This document shows, piece by piece, positions 26,514-33,887 of a stretch of DNA of 64,000 bases; position 1 is the first letter of the stretch, and every line of letters starts with the position of its first letter. The translations under genes were made by a program, and so were the position numbers. Source of the stretch: a gamma proteobacterium symbiont of Taylorina sp. (GTDB lineage: Bacteria; Pseudomonadota; Gammaproteobacteria; GRL18); assembly GCA_025655455.1 (NCBI GenBank), contig JAHXIV010000013.1:62001-126000 (forward strand), given 5' to 3'. The notes below the pieces were generated by a model that was given only the letters and a program-made list of their open reading frames with translations, had not been told where the DNA came from and searched no databases.

Positions 26514-26873
26514 ATGCTTGAAAATAGTGTTATTCAGATAAGCACCGTTAAACTATTGGGTGCGTCATTATTGCCCAGCTCTATACTGCTGGTTAGTGGA
26601 ATCATTATCTGGCGAATCTGGCGTAACAAGCAGTCACATTTACAAACTAAAACAGATGTGTTGAATGATGAACTCAGACAGCTCAAGAAGCAAATGGCTG
26701 ATCTGCAAACGGCAAACGATAAGGCCGAATCTGATGAGTCCATGCAGACAGTAAACACGTCTTCTGCTGTTGCACCACAAACTCGTCAAAAAAGTGGTCA
26801 AAGTCCCGGGGGAATTGGACTATTTGAATACCTGATTGAAGATAATATCCAATTGCGGCAATCGACTTCTTAG
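26514..26873 (+). CDS. single-span membrane protein with coiled coil, upstream of the MamK-like gene
   Basis: A 119-aa protein. One membrane span (about residues 15-33, LLGASLLPSSILLVSGIII) is followed by a basic boundary and a coiled-coil region (about 43-75, LNDELRQLKKQMADLQTANDK). A disordered linker leads to a hydrophobic C-terminal motif GIGLFEYLIEDNIQLRQ. Not recognised as a family. It is 147 bp upstream of the MamK-like gene in the same direction. A membrane anchor with a coiled coil next to an actin homolog suggests a filament-membrane linker, which is inference. Confidence 0.55.
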   Translation: MLENSVIQISTVKLLGASLLPSSILLVSGIIIWRIWRNKQSHLQTKTDVLNDELRQLKKQMADLQTANDKAESDESMQTVNTSSAVAPQTRQKSGQSPGGIGLFEYLIEDNIQLRQSTS

Positions 26874-27020
26874 GTGTTTATTTCTGGATAACAATGTATG
26901 TTTGATAAGAGCCGTCAGCAAATAAAATTACCTTGCAAATAAGTAAGACAGAGGTAAATTTTTATGTTTGATGAAAGATACTTTTGATTAATTATATTTT
27001 AAGGTGGTATTGATACAGAC

Positions 27021-28034
27021 ATGACAACTTCAACTATTTATCATATTGGTATTGACTTGGGTACCAGTCAGTCTTCTATTGTTACTTCAACAGGTAAACG
27101 GTTTTCTACAAAAACCTGTGTAGGTCATCCCAAAGATATTATTTCACAAAGGCGCTTGAATAAGAGTCATTTGTTGGGTGAGGAAGCCTTAAAAAACCGC
27201 CTTTCACTGAATCTCGTCTGGCCACTGGCTGATGGAGTTATTTGTGATGATGCGGTTTCGAAAGAAGCGACACAGTTGATCTTGAAAGACTTGATCCAGC
27301 ATACGTTACCCAAGTTGAAGAAGGAAGATAAGGTCTATGCCACTGTTGGTGTGCCTGCCTTGGCAAGCGTGCAGGATAAGAAAACCATTATTAGTATTAC
27401 TGAAGACTTTATCGACAAAATATTAGTTGTAAGCGAACCTTTTGCTGTTGCTTATGGTATTGACCGTTTTGATGAATGCCTGATTGTAGATATTGGTGCA
27501 GGAACCACTGATTTATGTCGCATGTCGGGCTCAATACCTGGCGAGGATGATCAGCGTTCACTAACCGAGGCAGGTAATTTTCTGGATCAGACAATTACCG
27601 ATGCAATCCATCAACAATACCCTGATGTACAGTTAACTCCACAAATCATCAAGGGAATTAAAGAAAAGCATGGCTATGTCTCCGATAATAATGACCCTGC
27701 TATTGTTAGCCTGACCAAAAAAGGGCAGCCCGGTTCATATGATATTACTGAAATACTCCACAAGAGTTGCCTGAAGCTATCAGATGCCATTGGTCAGGCA
27801 GTGCAATCGCTGGTAGCTGATTTTGATCCTGATTTTCAGGAGATATTACGCCACAATATCATTGTGGCTGGCGGTGGCTCTCGTCTGATGGGTATTGAAA
27901 AAGCAATAGAAAAAAGCTTGGACAATTATGGCGGCGGCAAGGCAAACTGTATACAGGATGTTGAATTTTGTGGTGCCAATGGATGCCTGAAGATGTGTCA
28001 GGAAATGCCTGAAAACTACTGGGACAAGATCTAA
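27021..28034 (+). CDS. MamK-like actin-family ATPase
   Basis: A 337-aa actin/Hsp70-superfamily protein. Phosphate-1 motif GIDLGTSQSS (about 10-19), phosphate-2 VDIGAGTTDLC (about 155-165) and adenosine motif VAGGGSRLMGIE (about 281-292) are all intact. Beyond the superfamily, details match MamK, the filament that aligns magnetosomes: GHPKDII after the first strand pair, PLADGVI, GVPALAS, SEPFAVAYGID, SIPGEDDQ...L-EAGN, and the C-terminal PENYW. From memory it resembles magnetospirillum MamK along its whole length, though no alignment was run. No other magnetosome gene (MamA, MamE, MamQ, Mms6) is recognisable here, so a role in positioning some other intracellular structure is likely. Confidence 0.85.
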   Translation: MTTSTIYHIGIDLGTSQSSIVTSTGKRFSTKTCVGHPKDIISQRRLNKSHLLGEEALKNRLSLNLVWPLADGVICDDAVSKEATQLILKDLIQHTLPKLKKEDKVYATVGVPALASVQDKKTIISITEDFIDKILVVSEPFAVAYGIDRFDECLIVDIGAGTTDLCRMSGSIPGEDDQRSLTEAGNFLDQTITDAIHQQYPDVQLTPQIIKGIKEKHGYVSDNNDPAIVSLTKKGQPGSYDITEILHKSCLKLSDAIGQAVQSLVADFDPDFQEILRHNIIVAGGGSRLMGIEKAIEKSLDNYGGGKANCIQDVEFCGANGCLKMCQEMPENYWDKI

Positions 28035-28099
28035 GACCGACGATTATTAGTGACTGTTAATTATAGTGTAACAGCAAAATAAATAAGGCAACATACTAT

Positions 28100-28345
28100 A
28101 TGGCACACACATTCAAAATATTGATTAATAATGACCTTTCTTCTACCCTCAAGAAAGTAGAAAAAGCAATTATTGAAAACGGCGGAAAATTCAAGGGTGA
28201 TATGGATAAAGGGGAATTTTCCGGCAAAATCAAAGGTGAGTATGTTGTCCTGTCTAAAGATAAAGTTGAAATTACAATTACCAGGAAACCTTTTGCCGTA
28301 CCTGGTAGAAAAATCGAATCAGCCATACGGGAATATTTTACCTGA
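28100..28345 (+). CDS. small conserved-looking protein after the MamK-like gene
   Basis: An 81-aa soluble protein with strand-rich pattern: FKILINNDL, a helix STLKKVEKAIIENG, then GEFSGKIKGEYVVL and VEITITRKPFAVPGRKIESAIREYF. The layout recalls the small PHA-granule system proteins (beta meander with KPF and a final helix), but identity is uncertain. It starts 65 bp after the MamK-like gene and is probably cotranscribed with it. Confidence 0.5.
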   Translation: MAHTFKILINNDLSSTLKKVEKAIIENGGKFKGDMDKGEFSGKIKGEYVVLSKDKVEITITRKPFAVPGRKIESAIREYFT

Positions 28346-28353
28346 TACCTGCT

Positions 28354-28478
28354 CCTATCCATGGCTCAGACTGATGCAGAGCGCCGGGTTTTACTCACTT
28401 GATCTGTGGGTCTATGCAGATGAATTATTCAGTACCCACCTATTCCGCGCGCAGCTCAATCAACACAGGAAATTATAA
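28354..28478 (+). pseudogene. C-terminal relic of a second egtD
   Basis: In frame, this stretch encodes YPWLRLMQSAGFYSLDLWV followed by YADELFSTHLFRAQL, the same motif as the C-terminus of the intact EgtD at 9202 (QQAGFQSVALWVDADNLFSVHLF). The rest of egtD is missing. Its stop codon overlaps the start of the SelD fusion gene as TAATG, as in a coupled operon, so an egtD-selD gene pair once existed here and lost most of egtD. Confidence 0.7.
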
Positions 28479-30739
28479 TGCACACTCAATCGCCCGTTGT
28501 TAAGGATCTGGTTCTGGTCGGTGGCGGCCATGCCCATGTAACCATATTGAAACGTCAGGGTATGAAACCGGTTCCAGGCCTACGCATCACTCTAATAACA
28601 CGTGACATCCATACACCTTATTCCGGCATGCTGCCCGGATACATCGCCGGCCATTATGACTATGATGATTGCCATATCGATCTGGGGCCATTAGCTCAAT
28701 TTGCCGGGGCAAGGCTTTATCATGCTGAAGTGGACAGGCTGGACATTAAAAATAAAAAAATTCATGCTCCCGGACGCCCTCCTATATCCTATGATCTGCT
28801 GTCTATTAATACCGGCTCCCGACCCAGCAGCATTGCAGTTCCTGGAGTGGATGAATTCGCGCTTGCAGCAAAACCCATCGATATCTTTTTACAGAAATGG
28901 GAGCGTTTGATTGAGCGCATTAAATCGACTACGGGAACATTTCGCGTGGTAGTAGTCGGCGGCGGTGCAGGCGGAGTCGAACTGGCGCTGGCCACCCAGC
29001 ATCGATTGCAAAAAGCGCTAAAAGACACCGGGCAGGATCCAACGCGTCTACACTATACCCTGCTGGCAAGAAGCAACGGCATCATGTTTACGCATAATGA
29101 TGGCGTGCGCAAACGCTTTGAACGAATCTTTGCTGAACGCAATATTACAATTAAAACCAGAACTGAAGTTACCGAGGTTAAATCAAACCGGGTAATCCTG
29201 CAGGATGGCGAGTCCATGCATGCAGATGCAGTCATCTGGGTGACCACTGCCTCTGCACCCGGTTGGCCAGCTGAAGCCGGGCTGGCAGTCGATGATGCGG
29301 GTTTTATCAAGGTGGATGCCAATCTGCAATCCCTATCGCATGAAGGTATATTTGCCGCTGGCGATGTTGCATCACTGCCTGATCCAAGGCCTAAATCAGG
29401 TGTCTTTGCGGTGCGCCAGGGTCCGGTACTGTCTGACAATGTTCGAGCCGCCGCAACCGGTCGCCGCTTGCGACCCTATCGCGCGCAGAAAAACTTTCTC
29501 GGTCTGGTCAGTACCGGGGATAAATATGCCATCGCATCGCGTGGCAACTGGTCTTACGAATCGGCCTGGCTATGGCAATACAAGAACTGGATCGATGTAC
29601 GCTTCATGGCAAAATTCAACGAACTGCCGGAGATGGAAGAAGGCGGCGAAAGTCCACAACTGGCTTCCGGTATTGCCGACGCGGATGCCATTAAAGAACT
29701 ATCGACACTAGCCATGCGCTGTGGCGGCTGTGGTGCAAAAGTCGGCGCCACCATTTTATCCCGGGTCATGCAGCAGTTACCCGATGAGCAACGCGAGGAT
29801 GTATTAATTGGTCGTGACTCGCCGGATGACTGTGCCATGCTGGCGGTTCCTGAAGGCAAGGTCATGGTGCAAAGCGTAGACTACTTCCGTGCATTTATTA
29901 CAGACACCTATACATTTGGAGCCATAGCTGCCAATCATGCGCTGGGCGATGTCTTTGCCATGGGCGCGGAAGCCCAGTCGGTGCTGGCCATTGCCACCGT
30001 ACCCTATGGCCGAGAACGCGTGGTCGAAGAAACCCTGTATGACGTTATGGCAGGTGCCATGTCCATTGTTCAGCCAACTGGAGCCGTGCTCGTCGGCGGC
30101 CACTCCAGCGAAGGCGCAGAGCTTGCATTCGGACTCACCGTAAACGGCATTATCGACCCCAGCAAGGTATGGAGAAAAAGCGGCCTGCAGCCTGGTGATG
30201 CTATTGTACTGACCAAGGCCGTTGGCACTGGTACTTTATTTGCGGCAGAGATGCGAGGCAAGGCCAAAGGTCGCTGGGTAGACGCCGCCTTACAGTCGAT
30301 GCTGTTATCCAACCAGCAAGCTGCACAATGCCTGCAAAATTTTGCTGCAACCGCCTGCACCGACCTGACCGGTTTTGGCATCATCGGTCACCTGATAGAA
30401 ATGACCAAAGCATCCCAGGTGGATGCAGAGATATACATGGATGCATTACCGCTTCTTGATGGCGCCATGGACACTGTTAAGGCCGGTATACTATCGTCGC
30501 TGCAACCTGCGAACCTGCGCTTACGGCGTGCGGTGCAGGACATTGAAGCAGCGTCAAAACATCCGGCTTTTCCATTATTGTTCGATCCGCAAACAGCTGG
30601 TGGTTTGCTGGCGGGCGTGCCTGCGGACAAGGTTGATGATTGTGTAGAAAAGTTGCGCGCTATTGGCTATGGTGATACGCAGGTAATCGGACAGGTTAAA
30701 ACCCTGTCGGAGGATCAGGCACCGATCAAGATTTGCTGA
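28478..30739 (+). CDS. selD: NAD(P)/FAD oxidoreductase fused to selenide, water dikinase
   Basis: A 753-aa fusion. Residues 1-370 are a pyridine-nucleotide-disulfide oxidoreductase of NADH dehydrogenase-like type: LVGGGHAHV at the FAD site, VVVGGGAGGVELALA at the NAD site, and GIFAAGDVA near 290. Residues about 405-753 are SelD, with MRCGGCGAKVG (Cys near 417, Lys three residues later), VGGHSSEGAELAFG and DLTGFGIIGHL. Such fusions are known; the reductase may supply electrons to generate selenide for the kinase half. The gene overlaps the egtD relic by one base and faces senB. With the separate selD at 16380 the region has two selenophosphate synthetases. Confidence 0.92.
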   Translation: MHTQSPVVKDLVLVGGGHAHVTILKRQGMKPVPGLRITLITRDIHTPYSGMLPGYIAGHYDYDDCHIDLGPLAQFAGARLYHAEVDRLDIKNKKIHAPGRPPISYDLLSINTGSRPSSIAVPGVDEFALAAKPIDIFLQKWERLIERIKSTTGTFRVVVVGGGAGGVELALATQHRLQKALKDTGQDPTRLHYTLLARSNGIMFTHNDGVRKRFERIFAERNITIKTRTEVTEVKSNRVILQDGESMHADAVIWVTTASAPGWPAEAGLAVDDAGFIKVDANLQSLSHEGIFAAGDVASLPDPRPKSGVFAVRQGPVLSDNVRAAATGRRLRPYRAQKNFLGLVSTGDKYAIASRGNWSYESAWLWQYKNWIDVRFMAKFNELPEMEEGGESPQLASGIADADAIKELSTLAMRCGGCGAKVGATILSRVMQQLPDEQREDVLIGRDSPDDCAMLAVPEGKVMVQSVDYFRAFITDTYTFGAIAANHALGDVFAMGAEAQSVLAIATVPYGRERVVEETLYDVMAGAMSIVQPTGAVLVGGHSSEGAELAFGLTVNGIIDPSKVWRKSGLQPGDAIVLTKAVGTGTLFAAEMRGKAKGRWVDAALQSMLLSNQQAAQCLQNFAATACTDLTGFGIIGHLIEMTKASQVDAEIYMDALPLLDGAMDTVKAGILSSLQPANLRLRRAVQDIEAASKHPAFPLLFDPQTAGGLLAGVPADKVDDCVEKLRAIGYGDTQVIGQVKTLSEDQAPIKIC

Positions 30740-30744
30740 TTAGA

Positions 30745-30830
30745 TCGATTTTTTCTGAAATTGCTCTCAAGGCAAAGCTAATACCACAACTAGACAGCGC
30801 GTTGCTGGCGGAACAGTTCCAGGGATGATG
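30745..30830 (+). pseudogene. relic of a selD 5' region
   Basis: This DNA (GCTAATACCACAACTAGACA near 30777, then GCGCGTTGCTGGCGG and AACAGTTCCAGGGATGATGC) closely matches bases 16470-16540 of the intact selD. A missing base before AACAG breaks the frame. It lies just behind the SelD-fusion gene, so a free-standing selD copy was once present here. Confidence 0.65.
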
Positions 30831-30912
30831 CCGCAACAGCTACAGCCTAACGATCATGGATGCTGTCCGCCCCGATGATGAAAGAGTACTTTCATAGTAA
30901 GGCTTAGCGGTA

Positions 30913-31887
30913 TTATTGCAACCCCATAAAGGTCAACAGTTCTCGCCACTGTTGACCTTCCATTTCTGGAACAAACAACTTCGCTCTCTGATCCCCCTGT
31001 TGCCTGAGCAAGCCGATAAAATCCGGGTCGGTCTCGGCTTTAAGCAACAATTCACGTAAGGCATCTGTATCCTGTACAGGATAATAGCCGGAAAAGTCAT
31101 CCCCCAGCAAACCAACAGAGCCTATAATATCTGAAGCGATTACAGGCAGTCCTGCCACTGTCGCTTCTGAAATAACGTTAGCTCCACCTTCCATAATAGA
31201 GGGCAACACCATTAAATGACAACGCACATAGGCTTGTCGAATCTGCCAATGTTTTACCTCCCCAAACCAGTGATAACGTGAGTTAATGCGCATTTCTTCC
31301 CGTGCCTTTTCGGCCCATTCCTCATTATGTGCCTTGCCATAATGTCTGACCCGGATACGACTGGACTCAGGCAGTTCACGCACAGCATAGGCGGCTCGCA
31401 GAGAATCCTTTTCCTCACGTAAGTGGCCGACAACACAAATATCAAAGCTTCTTTGACTGCGTTTATTATTTTGCGTCATGGCCAAGGGCAGGGGAATGGC
31501 AGACTGATAAATGACATGAACCTTGTGACGAGCCTCCTCTGGTAAAGCCAGATAAGCCTTGTCATGCAAAACAACCAGTTGATCTGCTGCCTTCACTGAT
31601 GCCAGTGTCGGCTCTGGATGACTATGGATAAAACGGTATAGATCTGTTCCTGTCATGGCAACAATCAATGGTTTTTGTGGATATTTTGCTTTAAAACGAC
31701 TAATCGTATCAGCACTACGCCATGCGTGCAGGGCGATCATCAGGTCACAGGGTGTTTCATCCCACTGTAGTGAGATAGTAATCTGATGCCCTAATTGTTG
31801 TAGAAAAAAAGCCCAGCGCTGTGCTGTTGCCCGATTGCCCGACAGAGATTTTTGTTTTGCCGGGGTAATAATAATAATTTTCATCAT
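30913..31887 (-). CDS. senB: selenosugar synthase SenB (glycosyltransferase, TIGR04348 type)
   Basis: A 324-aa GT-B-fold glycosyltransferase. The opening KIIIITPAKQKSLSGNRAT, then ALHAWRSADTI, MTGTDLYRFI and the C-terminal lobe with LPSIMEGGANVISEA are characteristic of the TIGR04348 family, now known as SenB. SenB joins selenophosphate to UDP-GlcNAc (or related nucleotide sugar) to give a selenosugar, the selenium donor for SenA-type enzymes. It converges with the SelD fusion gene and is divergent from the selenate-type transporter. It is the only senB in the window and would serve both SenA/OvsA-like enzymes. Confidence 0.88.
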   Translation of the reverse strand: MMKIIIITPAKQKSLSGNRATAQRWAFFLQQLGHQITISLQWDETPCDLMIALHAWRSADTISRFKAKYPQKPLIVAMTGTDLYRFIHSHPEPTLASVKAADQLVVLHDKAYLALPEEARHKVHVIYQSAIPLPLAMTQNNKRSQRSFDICVVGHLREEKDSLRAAYAVRELPESSRIRVRHYGKAHNEEWAEKAREEMRINSRYHWFGEVKHWQIRQAYVRCHLMVLPSIMEGGANVISEATVAGLPVIASDIIGSVGLLGDDFSGYYPVQDTDALRELLLKAETDPDFIGLLRQQGDQRAKLFVPEMEGQQWRELLTFMGLQ

Positions 31888-32263
31888 TAACCGCCTGAGA
31901 AAGGAATGATTTGCATGAAAGTATAATATACATTTTCATGAATATAATAAACATAATCATGTTATTTCTGAAAAATAGGCTCCAGGAATAATCCTGAATA
32001 ACTCAGTTGAATCTACTTTGAATACCTAACCCTAATAAATAGGATAAGTCTCTTGTAGCCACTACATCTACATCTTATGTATTTTCTAAATATTTCAGAT
32101 ATTTACTCTATAATTCAACTGAATTCTTGAGAACAATAAAGTAGTATTTGTTGATTTGATTTAATTAACATAGATTAAAGTATTATTAAATATCATTGCT
32201 TAAAATACCCAAAAAAAAATAATAAAAAATAAAACCAATAATAAAAAACTCAAAGGACTATAT
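31888..32263. other. promoter region between senB and the selenium transporter
   Basis: About 375 bp of very AT-rich DNA separate divergent genes, with an A-rich run before the transporter start (32207-32250). It should carry both promoters. A small inverted repeat ATGAAA...TTTTCAT lies at 31915-31940. I could not identify an operator. No gene is present. Confidence 0.4.
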
Positions 32264-33136
32264 ATGAAATTTAAAATATTTATCAGCTTATTATTCTCAG
32301 CTCTGATTCTTTTCTCAAACATAGCTTTCTCTGCCTCCCCCAAAACCCTGGTTTTCTCCGCGATACCTGATCAGGATGAAACTCGTCTCAAGCAGCGTTT
32401 TGGCGACGTAGCAAAATATCTGGAGAAGGAGCTGGGTATTCCTGTGAAATATGTCCCAGTAAAATCTTATGCAGCGGTTGTTACTGCTTTTCGTAATAAG
32501 CAGGTTCAACTTGCCTGGTTTGGAGGCTTGTCCGGTGTTCAGGCACGGCTCAAGGTGCCTGGCTCCCAGGCAATTGCACAAGGCGTTGAAGATCCAAAAT
32601 TTCATACTTACATCATTGCCAATCACACTACCGGGCTTAAAGAGAGTGATGAGTTCCCAAAAGGAGTCGCTGGAAAAACGTTTACCTTTGGTTCCAAAGG
32701 TTCAACCTCAGGGCGTTTAATGCCCCAGTACTATATCGAAAAAGCCATGGATGAAAAGGTGGATAAAGTCTTTAAACGAGTAGGATTCAGTGGCAATCAT
32801 TCAAAAACCATTGCATTGGTACAGAGCGGAGCCTATGAAGTCGGCGCAGTTAATTTCAAGGTATGGGAAAAAGAAGTGAAAGAAGGCAAGGTAGACACGA
32901 AGAAAGTCTCCCTTATCTGGAAAACCCCTGCCTACCCTGATTATCAATGGACTATTCGTGGTGATGTTGACAAAGAGTGGGGAAAAGGCTTTACCAAAAA
33001 GGTACAAGCGGCTTTACTGAATTTAAAAGATCCTGAACTACTCGGACGCTTTCCCCGTTCTGGTTTTATTGAAGCCAAAAATGCGGATTTCCAACCTATT
33101 CTGGATACAGCAAAAAGCATAGGAATAATTGATTGA
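32264..33136 (+). CDS. selenate-type ABC transporter substrate-binding protein
   Basis: A 290-aa periplasmic binding protein with a Sec signal peptide (to AFSA, about residue 24). The mature N-terminus SPKTLVFSAIPDQDETRLKQ and the segments VPVKSYAAVVTAFRN and WFGGLSGVQAR match the PhnD-like family annotated as putative selenate ABC transporter binding proteins (TIGR04553), which tend to occur beside selenium genes. It would capture a selenium oxyanion or organoselenium compound in the periplasm. Its stop overlaps the TTG start of the ATPase gene, so translation is coupled. It lies next to senB and the SelD fusion. The true ligand is unproven for this family. Confidence 0.85.
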   Translation: MKFKIFISLLFSALILFSNIAFSASPKTLVFSAIPDQDETRLKQRFGDVAKYLEKELGIPVKYVPVKSYAAVVTAFRNKQVQLAWFGGLSGVQARLKVPGSQAIAQGVEDPKFHTYIIANHTTGLKESDEFPKGVAGKTFTFGSKGSTSGRLMPQYYIEKAMDEKVDKVFKRVGFSGNHSKTIALVQSGAYEVGAVNFKVWEKEVKEGKVDTKKVSLIWKTPAYPDYQWTIRGDVDKEWGKGFTKKVQAALLNLKDPELLGRFPRSGFIEAKNADFQPILDTAKSIGIID

Positions 33137-33777
33137 TATTACTGCAGTCCGAAACCGCCAGCTATCAGGGCGTAAAAACGCTCCATGATATTGATTTACA
33201 AGTGTCCGAAGGTGAAAAACTGGCACTTGTCGGGCAGAGTGGTTCGGGCAAATCAACGTTGATCAAACTTATTTACGAGCATTATCCTGTGAATACCGCA
33301 CTGGTACCACAGGATTACGGGTTGGTCAATAACCTTTCTGTCTATCACAATGTTTATATTGGCTGTCTGGAAAAACACTCGACCTTTTATAATCTTGTCA
33401 ACCTGGTCCGCCCCAGACCTGAGCAGGTTGAAATAGTGCGTACCATCCTTACTGGCCTGCAACTTGAAGAGTACCTGTTTCGTCCCGTCGGGCGCTTGTC
33501 CGGAGGACAAAAACAGCGGGTTGCCGTGGCACGGAGTCTGTTTCAAAAAGGGCATCTTTTATTGGCCGATGAACCTGTGTCATCAGTTGATGAGCAACAG
33601 TCAAGGGTCGTGCTGAAACAAATGCTAAATGGCTTCTCAACCGTAGTGCTTGCACTGCATGATATCCAGTTGGCATTGGCATTCTGCGATCGTATTATCG
33701 GACTGGAAAAGGGTCGGATAGTCCTTGATAGCCCCGCCGAGGCACTGACGGCAAAAGACCTCTTGAGCCTGTATTGA
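33133..33777 (+). CDS. ABC transporter ATP-binding protein (selenium/phosphonate type)
   Basis: A 214-aa ATPase subunit related to PhnC. Walker A VGQSGSGKSTLIKL (about 36-47), signature LSGGQKQRVAVARSLF and Walker B LLLADEPVSSVDEQQ are complete, with the H-loop in VVLALHDIQLAL. TTG start overlaps the stop of the binding-protein gene (TTGA). It energises the permease encoded after a hairpin repeat. It is slightly short for the family but has all nucleotide-binding motifs. Confidence 0.88.
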   Translation: MILLQSETASYQGVKTLHDIDLQVSEGEKLALVGQSGSGKSTLIKLIYEHYPVNTALVPQDYGLVNNLSVYHNVYIGCLEKHSTFYNLVNLVRPRPEQVEIVRTILTGLQLEEYLFRPVGRLSGGQKQRVAVARSLFQKGHLLLADEPVSSVDEQQSRVVLKQMLNGFSTVVLALHDIQLALAFCDRIIGLEKGRIVLDSPAEALTAKDLLSLY

Positions 33778-33780
33778 TTG

Positions 33781-33887
33781 ACTCTTTTCAAACATGAATT
33801 TTTCACCACTATCCCTTTGCTGGCTCTTTTTATGTAGAAATGCTTGCAAAGCGATAGCGGCGAAAAACTCATTAGCTGAGGACTCCG
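33781..33887 (+). repeat. dispersed hairpin repeat, copy 4, inside the transporter operon
   Basis: The left arm is AACATGAATTTTTCACCACT and the centre TGCTTGCAAAGCGATAGCG; the right arm is CGAAAAACTCATTAGCTGAG, ending GACTCC. It fills the whole gap between the ATPase and permease genes, and its GCTGAGGACTCC end lies directly before the permease ATG, so it seems to supply the ribosome site. Confidence 0.7.

Noticed and set aside
27021..28034. Magnetosome island
   Set aside because: A MamK-like gene alone does not make one. No MamE, MamI, MamQ, MamA or Mms proteins are recognisable, and the CDF protein looks like CzcD rather than MamB/MamM.
28173..28478. 101-aa protein overlapping the post-MamK gene
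   Set aside because: Its first part is out of frame with the real 28100 gene and its second part is the egtD relic, so the frame is an accidental join.
16380..30739. Selenocysteine-containing SelD or SECIS element
   Set aside because: Both SelD proteins have Cys at the catalytic position and no in-frame TGA is needed to read through either gene.
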